IMG/VR virus record: IMGVR_UViG_3300036846_000887
Span: 1-52,373 of that record
DNA: 52,373 nucleotides
Reading direction: 5' to 3' (one strand)
Source of the DNA: a virus
This document shows positions 13,538 through 20,904 of the stretch, one piece after another (the first letter of the stretch is position 1; every line of letters starts with the position of its first letter). A program made the position numbers and the translations under genes. The notes beneath the pieces were generated by a model. That model worked only from the letters and a program-made list of their open reading frames with translations, was not told the DNA's origin and did not search any database.

Positions 13538-14574
13538 AACGCGCCGAGGAGCTGCTGGCGCGCCAGCGGGACCTGGTGCAGCGGCTGGCGGTGCCGCAGT
13601 TCCGCCGCTACGTCGGCATCTCCACCGCGCTGCACCGGGCCAACGTGCACGTCGGTGACAGCCACGAGGTGGACGAGCGGACCCGGCAGGTGATGGACGG
13701 CCCGCAGCCGGAGATGTACGCCGCGCACCTGGAGTCGGTCGCCCGCGGCGCCTACCTGTACCAGGTCACCGAGGACATGTGCATGGTGGTGCAGCACGCC
13801 GCGTCGGCGCTGGCCGAGCTGGACCGGTTCCACCGGGACGAGGAGCCGACCGGCTGCGGGATGGTGTACTTCGAGCGGCCGATGCCGATCGCCGAGGTGC
13901 GCGGCCGGACCATGCTGGGGCACTGGCTGATCTGGGGTCCGGCATACGACGGCGACTACGAGGGCGCCGGCACCGCGATGTACTGGCTCAACGACACCCT
14001 GGACGAGGCCGACGACGTGGCCCAGGACGCGCTGGCCGAGTACGACCGCACCGAGCGGCGCGAGCTGTACGAGATGCTGGGCCGGTGGGGTCCGATCGGC
14101 TGCGACTTCGCGGTGGACGGGATGCGGATGGGGCCGCCAATCCTGCACCCGGACGCCGAGGTGCAGGCGCAGATGATCGCCGCCGGCACCATCCCCTCCG
14201 ACGCCACCAACACGGCGCGCTACGCCAAGGCGCTGTTCTTCCTGCTGGGCCAGACGCTGGTGGCCACCCACGAGCCCCACCTGCGCCGCACAGCGGCCAG
14301 GGCGTCCCGGCGGATGAACCTGCCCGGCCGGGTCACCGTGATCGACCTGCGGCGATCTGAGGGCTCCCGGCGCGACGGTGAGTCCAACGTGGAGTGGGCG
14401 CACCGCTGGATCGTGCGCGGCCATCCGGCGTGGCGGAAGTGCTCCGAGGACAACCCGCACGCCGAACGCTACGAAAAAGGCTGGCGAGTGCGTGTCTACA
14501 TCGCTCCATTCGAGAAAGGGCCGGAGAATAAACCGCTGGTCGTCACCGACAAGCTGTACCGCCTACGCCGATGA
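13534..14574 (+). CDS. Conserved actinobacterial/phage hypothetical protein (346 aa)
   Basis: GTG 13534, overlapping the upstream stop. The C-terminal part, VEWAHRWIVRGHPAWRKC followed by VYIAPFEKGPENKPLVV and a final K-LYRLRR, resembles a recurrent C-terminus in actinobacterial plasmid and phage hypotheticals. The N-terminal ~200 residues are helical and charged. The reaction is unknown. An RNA/DNA-binding role is possible because of the basic C-terminus but not shown. Confidence 0.75.
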   Translation: MKRAEELLARQRDLVQRLAVPQFRRYVGISTALHRANVHVGDSHEVDERTRQVMDGPQPEMYAAHLESVARGAYLYQVTEDMCMVVQHAASALAELDRFHRDEEPTGCGMVYFERPMPIAEVRGRTMLGHWLIWGPAYDGDYEGAGTAMYWLNDTLDEADDVAQDALAEYDRTERRELYEMLGRWGPIGCDFAVDGMRMGPPILHPDAEVQAQMIAAGTIPSDATNTARYAKALFFLLGQTLVATHEPHLRRTAARASRRMNLPGRVTVIDLRRSEGSRRDGESNVEWAHRWIVRGHPAWRKCSEDNPHAERYEKGWRVRVYIAPFEKGPENKPLVVTDKLYRLRR

Positions 14575-14837
14575 AGGGGCGCCGGAACATGCTGAGCCTG
14601 ACCGCCACCCAATGGATCCTGTGGTCACAGCGGCAGCGCGGCGAAGCGGACGTGATCCGCCGCCGGATGATCCGCGAGGCGGAGAAGGCCAGCCAGATGG
14701 TCAGTGAACTGAAATGCCCCGGCTGCGACGTGAGCATCACGCTGGCGACCGCGGGCTCCGGGGCGGTGAAGTTCGAGACGCCGATGGTGACGCACTCGCT
14801 GCTGTGCACCGCGGTGCATCCGGATGTCGCGCGCTGA
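14571..14837 (+). CDS. Hypothetical protein with CxxC (88 aa)
   Basis: ATG 14571 overlaps the preceding TGA (ATGA); ATG 14589 is an alternative. Helical N-terminus (QWILWSQRQRGEADVIRRRM), then KCPGCDVSITL and a terminal H-S-L-L-C, a possible zinc site. It overlaps the HNH gene by 14 bases. Confidence 0.65.
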   Translation: MKGRRNMLSLTATQWILWSQRQRGEADVIRRRMIREAEKASQMVSELKCPGCDVSITLATAGSGAVKFETPMVTHSLLCTAVHPDVAR

Positions 14838-15159
14838 GCCGATTCCGGACGAGGCTCGCGACATCGTCCGCAACCGGGACGGTTCGCGGTGCGTGCGCTG
14901 CAGGTCCTACGTGCCGTTCGGGCACTGGCACCACCGGCGAACCCGCACCGTGCGCGACGGCAGCGAGCACTCGCCGACGAACGGGATCTGGCTGTGCCCG
15001 ACCTGCCACTCGTGGGTACATGCTCATCCGTCGGAGGCGCAGACCCACGGCTGGATCGTCAGCCGGTGGGCCGACCCGGCGAAGGTCCCGATCGAGCACG
15101 CCCGGTTCGGAACGGTATTGCTCACTCCGCACGGCGGAGTGATCGACTTAGTGGACTAA
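14824..15159 (+). CDS. HNH endonuclease
   Basis: 111 residues. CVRC (23-26) and CPTC (58-61) form the structural zinc site. HWHHRRTR (H36, H37), N53 in SPTNGIWLC and H66 in HSWVHAHP form the His-Asn-His catalytic set. HNH proteins cut DNA using a metal bound in a beta-beta-alpha fold. Here it is in the early region, not next to terminase, so a replication/recombination or homing role is more likely than packaging. Its last codons (LVD and stop) are encoded by the operator 15147-15160. Confidence 0.85.
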   Translation: MSRAEPIPDEARDIVRNRDGSRCVRCRSYVPFGHWHHRRTRTVRDGSEHSPTNGIWLCPTCHSWVHAHPSEAQTHGWIVSRWADPAKVPIEHARFGTVLLTPHGGVIDLVD

Positions 15160-15160
15160 G
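15147..15160 (-). promoter_or_regulatory. Dispersed operator 14
   Basis: CTTAGTGGACTAAG, centre GG (reverse polarity). Encodes the LVD-stop end of the HNH gene and precedes the gene at 15178. Confidence 0.85.
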
Positions 15161-15177
15161 GAAACGGAGCGCAACGA

Positions 15178-15417
15178 ATGACGAAACTGTCCACCAGCTT
15201 CAGGCTGATGTTCCTGCGGCACATGCTGAAACTCACCATCGACTACCTGGCCAAGCTGATCGAACGGCTTGCGGTCGCGGCGATCGACCGGGTCACCGAC
15301 TGGCTGGTCGAGGCCAGCCGCAAGTCCGACCGGAGCCAGATCGAGGACGTCGCGGTCGCGGTCGCCGAACCGGTCGCACAGCTGGTCACCGAAGTGCTGC
15401 CGGCGAGGCGACGGTGA
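15178..15417 (+). CDS. Amphipathic helical protein (79 aa)
   Basis: ATG 15178 follows AACGGAGCGCAACGA. The N-terminal half is a basic, hydrophobic helix (TSFRLMFLRHMLKLTIDYLA) that may associate with membrane; the rest is helical and charged. No family recognised. Stop overlaps the next start (TGATG). Confidence 0.65.
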   Translation: MTKLSTSFRLMFLRHMLKLTIDYLAKLIERLAVAAIDRVTDWLVEASRKSDRSQIEDVAVAVAEPVAQLVTEVLPARRR

Positions 15418-15665
15418 TGCCCGGGGTGATGTACGCCGGGCCGGACATCGTCACTGAGTGCTGCAGCGCCCCGGTGCAGGTGACCCGGGTGGTGCACGAC
15501 GTGTGCGAGTACGACCCGGTCGAGCTGGCCCCGGCGGCGGACGGCCGGCCGGTGACACTGCACGTCAAGTACAACGGCCGGAACAACCCGCTGGACTCCG
15601 ACGGCTACGAGGCACACTGCGAGGGCTGCCTGCGGCCGCTCGACATCGAGATCGAGGAGGACTAG
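15417..15665 (+). CDS. Zinc-ribbon-like small protein (82 aa)
   Basis: ATG 15417 overlaps the upstream stop (TGATG). Cysteine pairs ECCSAPV near residue 14, a central cysteine and HCEGCLRPLDIE at the C-terminus fit a split zinc ribbon. Function unknown. The next gene begins three bases after its TAG. Confidence 0.65.
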   Translation: MPGVMYAGPDIVTECCSAPVQVTRVVHDVCEYDPVELAPAADGRPVTLHVKYNGRNNPLDSDGYEAHCEGCLRPLDIEIEED

Positions 15666-15668
15666 GCG

Positions 15669-16055
15669 ATGGCCGTCGACAAGGCGAGCGGCTGCCCGTT
15701 CTGCGAACTGGTCGCAAGCGGCGCATGGGATGCCGACCAGATCGACATCGGGAGCGCCGTCGTCTATCGGATCGAACCGCTGAATCCGGTGGTGCCCGGT
15801 CATATGCTGTTCGTCCCCCAGGAGCATGTTGCATCCGCTTCGGAAGACCACGACATCACCGGCCGGGTATTCGGCGCCGCCGCCCGGTGGGCCAGCTATC
15901 AGGACCCTGCCTACAACCTCATCACCAGCGCGGGCAGCGCGGCGACCCAGACCGTGCCACATCTGCACGTTCACTATGTGCCGCGTTGTCACGGTGACGG
16001 CTTGCATCTGCCCTGGACCGGCCAACTGATGAACGGAGCAAACGATGCTGACTGA
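15669..16055 (+). CDS. HIT family nucleotide hydrolase/transferase
   Basis: 128 residues. CPFCE at 9-13 and the catalytic histidine triad H98-L-H100-V-H102 (PHLHVHYVPR) are both present, with the conserved NPVVPGHMLFVPQEHV strand-helix. HIT proteins hydrolyse or transfer nucleotidyl groups from dinucleotides or nucleotide conjugates. Host counterparts exist in all bacteria; a phage copy may reshape nucleotide signals or salvage. Base composition here is less GC-extreme than its neighbours (CATATGCTG, GTTCACTATG), consistent with recent acquisition. Confidence 0.9.
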   Translation: MAVDKASGCPFCELVASGAWDADQIDIGSAVVYRIEPLNPVVPGHMLFVPQEHVASASEDHDITGRVFGAAARWASYQDPAYNLITSAGSAATQTVPHLHVHYVPRCHGDGLHLPWTGQLMNGANDAD

Positions 16056-16533
16056 GCAACACGCGCAGTATGCGGGCTGGGTGCTGGGGATCGCGCGGCG
16101 CAACGCGGTGCCGGTCGCCGCCGTCACCGACGAGAACGGCGACTACACCAACGAGCTGCTGCTGTGCCTGCCGAACTGGGAGCCGCGGATCACGGTGGTG
16201 GTGCCCGAGCCGCCGGCCGACTGGGAGCTGCCGAAGACTCAGCGGTCACCGATGACGCCCGCGGTGCAGGCGATGCTGACCGACAACCACGCGCCGACGG
16301 CGCCGCTGGATGAGTTCCTCGCCGCCTACACGGAGGACGACAACCTGTGGTGGCGGATCTCCGACGGGCACCGGCTGAACCTGTTCGAGGCCGCGGTCGA
16401 GTGGGCGGTCGAGGTGAAGCAGCAGGGCTGGGCTCCGCTCGGCACCCATGTCGACTGCTCGCATCAGCTGGAGTTCGGCGAGGAGGTCGACGAGGGCGGC
16501 CTGCCGAAGTGGGAGCGGGTCAGCCGTGACTGA
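16045..16533 (+). CDS. Hypothetical protein (162 aa)
   Basis: ATG 16045 follows GAACGGAGCAAACG, itself coding for the HIT protein's last residues (11-base overlap). No operator accompanies this start signal. The product has a mixed N-terminal domain and an acidic C-terminus (HQLEFGEEVDEGGLPKWERV). No family recognised. Confidence 0.65.
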   Translation: MLTEQHAQYAGWVLGIARRNAVPVAAVTDENGDYTNELLLCLPNWEPRITVVVPEPPADWELPKTQRSPMTPAVQAMLTDNHAPTAPLDEFLAAYTEDDNLWWRISDGHRLNLFEAAVEWAVEVKQQGWAPLGTHVDCSHQLEFGEEVDEGGLPKWERVSRD

Positions 16534-16759
16534 CAAGCACTACTACTGGGCGACCATCACCAAGCCGCAGCTCGGCTTCGGCGTCGTGGTCGAGGACAAC
16601 ATCGTCACCGAGATCGGCGAGCCGATGGTCCAGTACCTGGAGGGCTGGTGGTGGAACCGGGCGCGCTTCCACCTGCGCCGCCGCGGGCTGAGATACGTCG
16701 AGGTGCCGCGCCATGAGATCGAGATTCAGCTGACGCAGAAGGAGGAACTTCATGACTAA
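16526..16759 (+). CDS. Hypothetical protein (77 aa)
   Basis: GTG 16526 overlaps the preceding gene by eight bases. Aromatic-rich (KHYYWATITKP, EGWWWNRARFHLRRRGL), beta-strand-like N-terminus and basic centre. No known domain. It overlaps the next start by eight bases. Confidence 0.6.
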   Translation: MTDKHYYWATITKPQLGFGVVVEDNIVTEIGEPMVQYLEGWWWNRARFHLRRRGLRYVEVPRHEIEIQLTQKEELHD

Positions 16760-17381
16760 GGTGCCGCCGCCGATCGCCGCGCTGCCGGTGAACAAGGCCG
16801 GTTACCCGATCCCGTGGTTCGTCGACCGGGACGCCGACGTCGACGGCGAGCCCGACTTCCGGATCGCCGACTCGCGCAAGCTGCGCGACGCGATCCGGTT
16901 CCGCCGGTGCTGGGTGTGCGGGCGGACCCGCGGTGTGTTCGGCAGCTTCGTGATCGGGCCGATGTGCGCGATCAACCGGACCTCCGCCGAGCCGCCGTGC
17001 CACCACGACTGCGCGGTGTACTCGGCGATGCACTGCCCGTTCCTGACCCGGCCCGAGATGCACCGGCGGGACCGGCACCTGCCGGAGGACCACGTCGATC
17101 CGGCCGGCATCATGCTGCTGCGCAACCCGGGCGTCGCGCTGGTATGGACCTCGCGCACGTTCGCCACCTTCCGGATCGGTGGCGGCATCCTGTTCGACAT
17201 CGGCAATCCGGTCACCACCGAGTGGTACGCCGAGGGCCGGGCGGCCACGGCCGCGGAGATCCGGGCCAGCATCGACTCCGGGCTGCCCGCGCTGATGGAT
17301 GTCGCCGAGGAGGAGGGGGCGGACGCGGTGGCCGAGCTGACCCGGCGCTACGACACCGTGGTCGCGCAGTGGGCCAGCTGA
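16752..17381 (+). CDS. Cys/His-rich hypothetical protein (209 aa)
   Basis: ATG 16752. A central cluster comprising CWVCGRTRG, MCAINRTS, CHHDCAVYSAMHCPFL contains at least six cysteines and several histidines, probably binding two metals. It is followed by VALVWTSRTFATFRIGGG and a helical C-terminus. The spacing recalls uncharacterised actinobacterial phage/plasmid proteins. It may act on nucleic acid or as a structural zinc protein; no catalytic motif is identifiable. Confidence 0.7.
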   Translation: MTKVPPPIAALPVNKAGYPIPWFVDRDADVDGEPDFRIADSRKLRDAIRFRRCWVCGRTRGVFGSFVIGPMCAINRTSAEPPCHHDCAVYSAMHCPFLTRPEMHRRDRHLPEDHVDPAGIMLLRNPGVALVWTSRTFATFRIGGGILFDIGNPVTTEWYAEGRAATAAEIRASIDSGLPALMDVAEEEGADAVAELTRRYDTVVAQWAS

Positions 17382-17449
17382 GGCAGGTGTCGGAAACCGC
17401 TCAGCGGGGGATACTCCAGGTGCATCGCTCTCCGGAGAGGGGGCCGATC

Positions 17450-17638
17450 ATGTTGCTGCGCGCTCTGTGCATCATCGCCGCGGTGGTGTTCCTGATGCTG
17501 GCCGCGTTCGAGGTCACCAACGACACCGTCAACTTCCTCTACCTGGGACTCGCCCTGTGGGCGGCGAGCTTCCTGCCGTTCGAGGAGTACACCACCACGA
17601 CCACCGGACGACGGAGAGTTGTTGAGCGCGTCGAGTGA
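17450..17638 (+). CDS. Two-helix membrane protein (62 aa)
   Basis: ATG 17450 is preceded by GGAGAGGGGGCCGATC. Residues ~4-20 (RALCIIAAVVFLMLAAF) and ~28-43 (NFLYLGLALWAASFL) form two transmembrane helices joined by a short loop; the tail is threonine- and arginine-rich. Size and topology fit a holin or envelope-effector, but the early position is unusual for a holin. Function open. Confidence 0.65.
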   Translation: MLLRALCIIAAVVFLMLAAFEVTNDTVNFLYLGLALWAASFLPFEEYTTTTTGRRRVVERVE

Positions 17639-18050
17639 GCCTCGGGAAACCGAGGACCAGTTCGTCTCCCGCATCATCGACTACGCCCGCTGGCGCGGCT
17701 GCGTCGCCTACCACCAACGGCCTGCCCGGATGGTTGACGGTAGGTGGCGCACCGCGCTGGTGGGTGACAAGGGTTTCCCCGACGTGGTAGTGGCCCGCGG
17801 TGGGAAGTGCCTGTTCTTCGAGGCGAAAGTCGATCGGAACAGAGCCAGCCCGGAGCAGCAGCGCTGGCTGGAGGCGCTGCCCAACGCCTACCTGGTGACC
17901 CCCCGGGACTGGCCACAGATCGTCGGGCTCATCAACGCGCTGGCCAAGGCCGCCTCAACCCCGCCCGTCGTTCCACCGAACCTGCCGGCCGCGCCGCTCG
18001 TTCGCGTGCCGGGTCGAGGCCATGATGACCTTCCGGCTGTGCAGCCCTAA
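17619..18050 (+). CDS. VRR-NUC type nuclease
   Basis: 143 residues, probably from TTG 17619 or 17622 (ACGGAGAG just upstream), overlapping the membrane-protein gene. GDKGFPDVVVARGG (D55), FFEAK (E68, K70) and SPEQQRWLEAL match the PD-(D/E)xK core of VRR-NUC domains, used for Holliday-junction or flap cleavage in phages. The last ~45 residues are proline-rich and overlap the antisense gene 17955-18215 tail to tail. Confidence 0.8.
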   Translation: MLSASSEPRETEDQFVSRIIDYARWRGCVAYHQRPARMVDGRWRTALVGDKGFPDVVVARGGKCLFFEAKVDRNRASPEQQRWLEALPNAYLVTPRDWPQIVGLINALAKAASTPPVVPPNLPAAPLVRVPGRGHDDLPAVQP

Positions 18051-18215
18051 CGCCAGCGCCTCGTCCAGGCGCTGCTGCAGCCGCGCCTCGAAGTAGGCGT
18101 CCTCGATCGCCACCCATAGTTGCGCGTTCAACTGCTGTCGCACGTCGAGCAGGAACTTGACTCGTTCCAGAGGGTCATGCGGAGCCTGCTGCCTGACTAT
18201 GCTCATGTCCGTCAT
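17955..18215 (-). CDS. Antisense small regulator-like protein (86 aa)
   Basis: A minus-strand gene inside the otherwise plus-strand early region, overlapping the VRR-NUC 3' end by 96 bases. The composition is protein-like, unlike the arginine/proline-rich shadow frames elsewhere. It is helical (ERVKFLLDVRQQLNAQLWVA), with a likely helix-turn-helix or basic helical segment (ALALGLHSRKVIMASTRHAN). ATG 18215 sits six bases after a TAGTAT -10 box, suggesting leaderless mRNA. Position and divergent orientation make it a candidate Cro- or repressor-type regulator. No homologue is certain. Confidence 0.65.
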   Translation of the reverse strand: MTDMSIVRQQAPHDPLERVKFLLDVRQQLNAQLWVAIEDAYFEARLQQRLDEALALGLHSRKVIMASTRHANERRGRQVRWNDGRG

Positions 18216-18221
18216 GGGTCT

Positions 18222-18250
18222 ATACTAGATCCGGGCCAGTTTGTACGACA
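18222..18250 (-). promoter_or_regulatory. Putative leaderless promoter of antisense gene
   Basis: On the minus strand TAGTAT (18227-18222) is followed by AGACCC and then ATG 18215, so the predicted transcript start coincides with the start codon. A weak -35 TGTCGT lies at 18250-18245 with 17-base spacing. Confidence 0.5.
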
Positions 18251-18293
18251 GGATGGAACTGTCACACCGCCGTCCTAGCCTCTGGTCCACCGG

Positions 18294-18307
18294 CTTAGTC
18301 CACTAAG
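18294..18307 (+). promoter_or_regulatory. Dispersed operator 15
   Basis: CTTAGTCCACTAAG, centre CC, before the Rad52-like gene; also upstream of the divergent antisense gene. Confidence 0.9.
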
Positions 18308-18322
18308 CGAACGGAGCAGAGC

Positions 18323-19012
18323 ATGACCGAGACCGTCGAGCGCACCGTCCCCGTCCAGTACGACCAGCTGCTGGCGCCGATCCAGTACCAGCTGCTGCTG
18401 ATGCCGCCACCGGCGAACCGGATCGAGCAGATCCAGGGCAACGACTACCTGCCGCACGAGGAGGCCCGAGCCGCGCTGTGCCGCATCTTCGGCCCCGGCA
18501 ACTGGGACTCCCAGGTCATCGACGTCGCCCTGCTCTACGACGAGGACTTCCACGACAAGGACAACCAGGGCAAGGACCGCACCCGCCGCCGGGTCGCCTA
18601 CCGGGTCGGGGTGAAACTGCGGATCCGCAACCTGGTCGGCGTCGAGGTCGCCACCTTCGTCGAGTACCACGTCGATGAGAAGCTGCACCCGTCCCGCGGT
18701 GAGGCGCACGCCGGTGCCGTCACCTCTGCCGCCTCCTACGCATTCCGCCGCTGCGCGATCGGTCTCGGCGACGCACTCGGCCTGTCGCTCTACACCGGCG
18801 AGGGTCCGATCAAACTCATCAACGGCACCATCGCGCTGGACCGGGACCGGGAACGGATGGAGCACGCCCTGTCGCCCAACGGCTACCGGGCAGCTACGGC
18901 ACCCGTCTCACCCGCCGAAGCCGCCGCAGCACTGGCCGAGGTCACCGGCGCCCTCGGCGCCACCGAGATCGGCGAGGAGAACCAGGACACCGGCACCGGG
19001 GAACCGGCATGA
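18323..19012 (+). CDS. Rad52-like single-strand annealing protein
   Basis: 229 residues; ATG 18323 follows GAACGGAGCAGAGC and operator 18294-18307. The core EAHAGAVTSAASYAFRRCAI, continuing GLGDALGLSLY (~127-157), is the Rad52/Rad22 superfamily signature; the N-terminal YLPHEEARAALCRIFGPGNW also fits. The C-terminal ~70 residues are low-complexity. Such proteins anneal ssDNA and work with an exonuclease, here encoded next with an ATGA overlap. Confidence 0.9.
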   Translation: MTETVERTVPVQYDQLLAPIQYQLLLMPPPANRIEQIQGNDYLPHEEARAALCRIFGPGNWDSQVIDVALLYDEDFHDKDNQGKDRTRRRVAYRVGVKLRIRNLVGVEVATFVEYHVDEKLHPSRGEAHAGAVTSAASYAFRRCAIGLGDALGLSLYTGEGPIKLINGTIALDRDRERMEHALSPNGYRAATAPVSPAEAAAALAEVTGALGATEIGEENQDTGTGEPA

Positions 19013-19941
19013 ACCCCGACGAGCAGGCCATCGCCGACGACCTGTACTCGGCGCTGAACACCTACACCGACGCGCTGCCACGGACCGTGCAGTCCGCGAA
19101 GTTCCAGGTCGGCATCTCCGACCTGGGCTTCTGCTCCGAACGGACCCGGCGGATGATCGCCGAGATCCCCAAGGCCGACCCGGAGGACAACCTGAAGTCC
19201 TTCATCGGCCACGCCGTCGGCGACTGGCTGGAACGGGTCGCGCTGACCGTCTGGCCCGACGCCTACACCCAGGCCGAGGTGGCGCTGGTGCTCGCCGGTG
19301 ACGGCGGCGAATACTACGTCACCGGACACCCGGACCTGATCCGCCCGGACTGGGGCGTCATCGACGTCAAGACCGACTACGGCCTGGATGTGATCGCCCG
19401 CACCGGCCCCACCATGCAGCAGATGTTCCAGCGGCACTGCTACGCCAAAGCCGCTTACGAGAAGGGGCTGTTCACCATCCCGCTGGAGCAGGTCAAGACC
19501 GCCAACGTGTGGCTGGACCGGTCCGGGCAGGAGCAGCGGCTGCACAGCCACGTCGACGACTACGACCCGTGGATCGTGGCGCAGGCCGCGGCCTGGCTGG
19601 ACGACGTGGTGTACGCCCACGCCTACTCGCAGGAGGCCCGCAAGGAACCGCCGCGGGAGATGTGCGCCAAGGTGTGCGGGCACTTCTCCACCTGCCGCGC
19701 GCTGGACACCGACGCCACCGGGCTGCTCACCGACGACGAGGTGCTGGCCGCGATCGACGTGATCCGCGAGGCACGCCGGATGAAGCGGGAGGCCGACCGG
19801 ATGCAGAAAGCGGCGTCGGCGAAACTCACCGGCATCAACGGCAGCACCGGTAAGTTCTCGGTCCGCTGGGTGTGGGTCAACGACGGCGACGTGGCCTACC
19901 ACCGCGACGGCTACTACAAGCTCGACATCAGGGAGATGTGA
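19009..19941 (+). CDS. Cas4/RecB-like exonuclease with Fe-S cysteines
   Basis: 310 residues; ATG 19009 overlaps the annealing gene. VTGHPDLIRPDWGVIDVKTD (D109, D119, K121) is the PD-(D/E)xK core. Cysteines C42 and C219-x3-C223-x5-C229 (MCAKVCGHFSTC) form the Cas4/AddB-type 4Fe-4S set. The C-terminal tail is helical and basic, then beta-rich. It should resect duplex ends to load the Rad52-like partner for phage recombination. No CRISPR array or cas1 is present, so a CRISPR role is not indicated. Confidence 0.88.
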   Translation: MNPDEQAIADDLYSALNTYTDALPRTVQSAKFQVGISDLGFCSERTRRMIAEIPKADPEDNLKSFIGHAVGDWLERVALTVWPDAYTQAEVALVLAGDGGEYYVTGHPDLIRPDWGVIDVKTDYGLDVIARTGPTMQQMFQRHCYAKAAYEKGLFTIPLEQVKTANVWLDRSGQEQRLHSHVDDYDPWIVAQAAAWLDDVVYAHAYSQEARKEPPREMCAKVCGHFSTCRALDTDATGLLTDDEVLAAIDVIREARRMKREADRMQKAASAKLTGINGSTGKFSVRWVWVNDGDVAYHRDGYYKLDIREM

Positions 19942-20303
19942 TGGCACGCAAGCCCTACGCGATGGAGCAGCTGCTCACCGAGGCGCAGACCATCGCGGGC
20001 GACATCCCCAAGGCCGTGCTCGCCGGTGAGGACGGCTTCGGCGTGTACCGCGACGTGCTGTTCACCCCGCCGCTCGCGCAGAAGATGTTCGATCTGCTGG
20101 AGATCGCCAATGACGAGCGGGTGTGGGGCGTGGTGGCGGAGACGGACGGCTCGGTGCGGGTGCAGTTCGTCGGCGACAACCGCGCCGATGACCGGACCCC
20201 GTTCTACCTCGACGCCGCCGACGCGGTCCTCAATGAGGAGCAGGACGACGACGAGGACGACGGGGGCGACAGCGATCCGGAGCCCGAGCCCGAGGATGGA
20301 TAA
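19941..20303 (+). CDS. Acidic-tail hypothetical protein (120 aa)
   Basis: ATG 19941 overlaps the exonuclease stop (TGATG). A globular N-terminal ~95 residues (MARKPYAMEQLLTEAQTIAG) is followed by a highly acidic tail (QDDDEDDGGDSDPEPEPEDG) reminiscent of DNA mimics or SSB-like protein-interaction tails. It may interact with recombination proteins; this is inference. Overlaps the next gene by eight bases. Confidence 0.65.
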   Translation: MARKPYAMEQLLTEAQTIAGDIPKAVLAGEDGFGVYRDVLFTPPLAQKMFDLLEIANDERVWGVVAETDGSVRVQFVGDNRADDRTPFYLDAADAVLNEEQDDDEDDGGDSDPEPEPEDG

Positions 20304-20628
20304 CAAGTTCGCTCTCGGCATCCGTGCCGACGAGCGGCTCGGCATCTGGATCTGGCCGTACGTCACCTTCCCGTACGAGCACGCCCCGATCCGCAGCCCG
20401 GAGTATTACGCCATCGCCGCGCTCGGCCTGATGGTGATCGTCGACGACGACCCGATGGTGAACACCCGGCTGAACAACATGCTCGACATGCTGCTGGTGA
20501 ACAACCCGCTGCACCTGCACGGCAACGCGGTGATCGCCGCGCGCAGCGACGAGCAGTACATGGAGCTGGCACCACAGGTGATCGCCGAACTGGTCAGCAT
20601 GGCGCTGTGGCCGGGCCCGCCCGCTTAG
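20296..20628 (+). CDS. Hypothetical protein (110 aa), last early gene
   Basis: ATG 20296 overlaps the upstream stop. Contains a moderately hydrophobic middle (YYAIAALGLMVIVDDDPMVN) that is probably a buried helix rather than a membrane span. No family recognised. The TAG stop is inside operator 20624-20637, only 13 bases from the stop of the converging late operon. Confidence 0.65.
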   Translation: MDNKFALGIRADERLGIWIWPYVTFPYEHAPIRSPEYYAIAALGLMVIVDDDPMVNTRLNNMLDMLLVNNPLHLHGNAVIAARSDEQYMELAPQVIAELVSMALWPGPPA

Positions 20629-20637
20629 TCCACTAGG
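20624..20637 (+). promoter_or_regulatory. Dispersed operator 16 at operon convergence
   Basis: CTTAGTCCACTAGG, centre CC. Supplies the TAG of the last early gene and fills most of the gap between the converging early and late operons. Confidence 0.85.
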
Positions 20638-20641
20638 CGGC

Positions 20642-20728
20642 TCACCGGTTGCGGATGAAGAACACCGCCAGCGTGAGGGCCAGCAGGATGACCACACAGG
20701 CCAGCGCGAAGACCTCGCCCCGGCTCAC
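20642..20728 (-). CDS. 28-residue single-pass membrane micro-protein
   Basis: GTG start at 20728 overlaps the TAG of the upstream gene (TAGTG). A single transmembrane helix (FALACVVILLALTLAVFFI) is flanked by charged ends (SRGE, RNR). It is the last gene of the late operon and partners the 58-residue membrane protein upstream. A holin/antiholin-like pair is plausible; nothing proves it. Confidence 0.55.
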   Translation of the reverse strand: MSRGEVFALACVVILLALTLAVFFIRNR

Positions 20729-20904
20729 TACTTCCCGTTGCTGGACGGCAACGACACCACCACGATCGCCAGTCCACCCAGCAGGCCGATCGTGGCCAAC
20801 AGCCTGGTGTCGGCGTTGCGGGCGGTGACCAACACGATGATTGCCAACACCAGCACGCCGACCCCGAGCAGGATCAGAATCGCGATCCGCTTGGCGTGGC
20901 TCAC
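20728..20904 (-). CDS. Small two-helix membrane protein, holin candidate
   Basis: 58 residues. GTG 20904 overlaps the TAG of the tail gene upstream (TAGTG). Two transmembrane helices: ~6-25 (RIAILILLGVGVLVLAIIVL) and ~33-51 (RLLATIGLLGGLAIVVVSL). Small size, two spans and end-of-late-operon position fit a class II holin. The probable lytic peptidase is about 21 kb away at 41754-42587, so there is no compact lysis cassette. Confidence 0.65.
   Translation of the reverse strand: MSHAKRIAILILLGVGVLVLAIIVLVTARNADTRLLATIGLLGGLAIVVVSLPSSNGK

Noticed and set aside
19009-19941. Cas4-like protein as part of a CRISPR adaptation system
   Set aside because: The neighbour is a Rad52-like annealer and there is no cas1, cas2 or array; a phage recombination exonuclease is the simpler reading.
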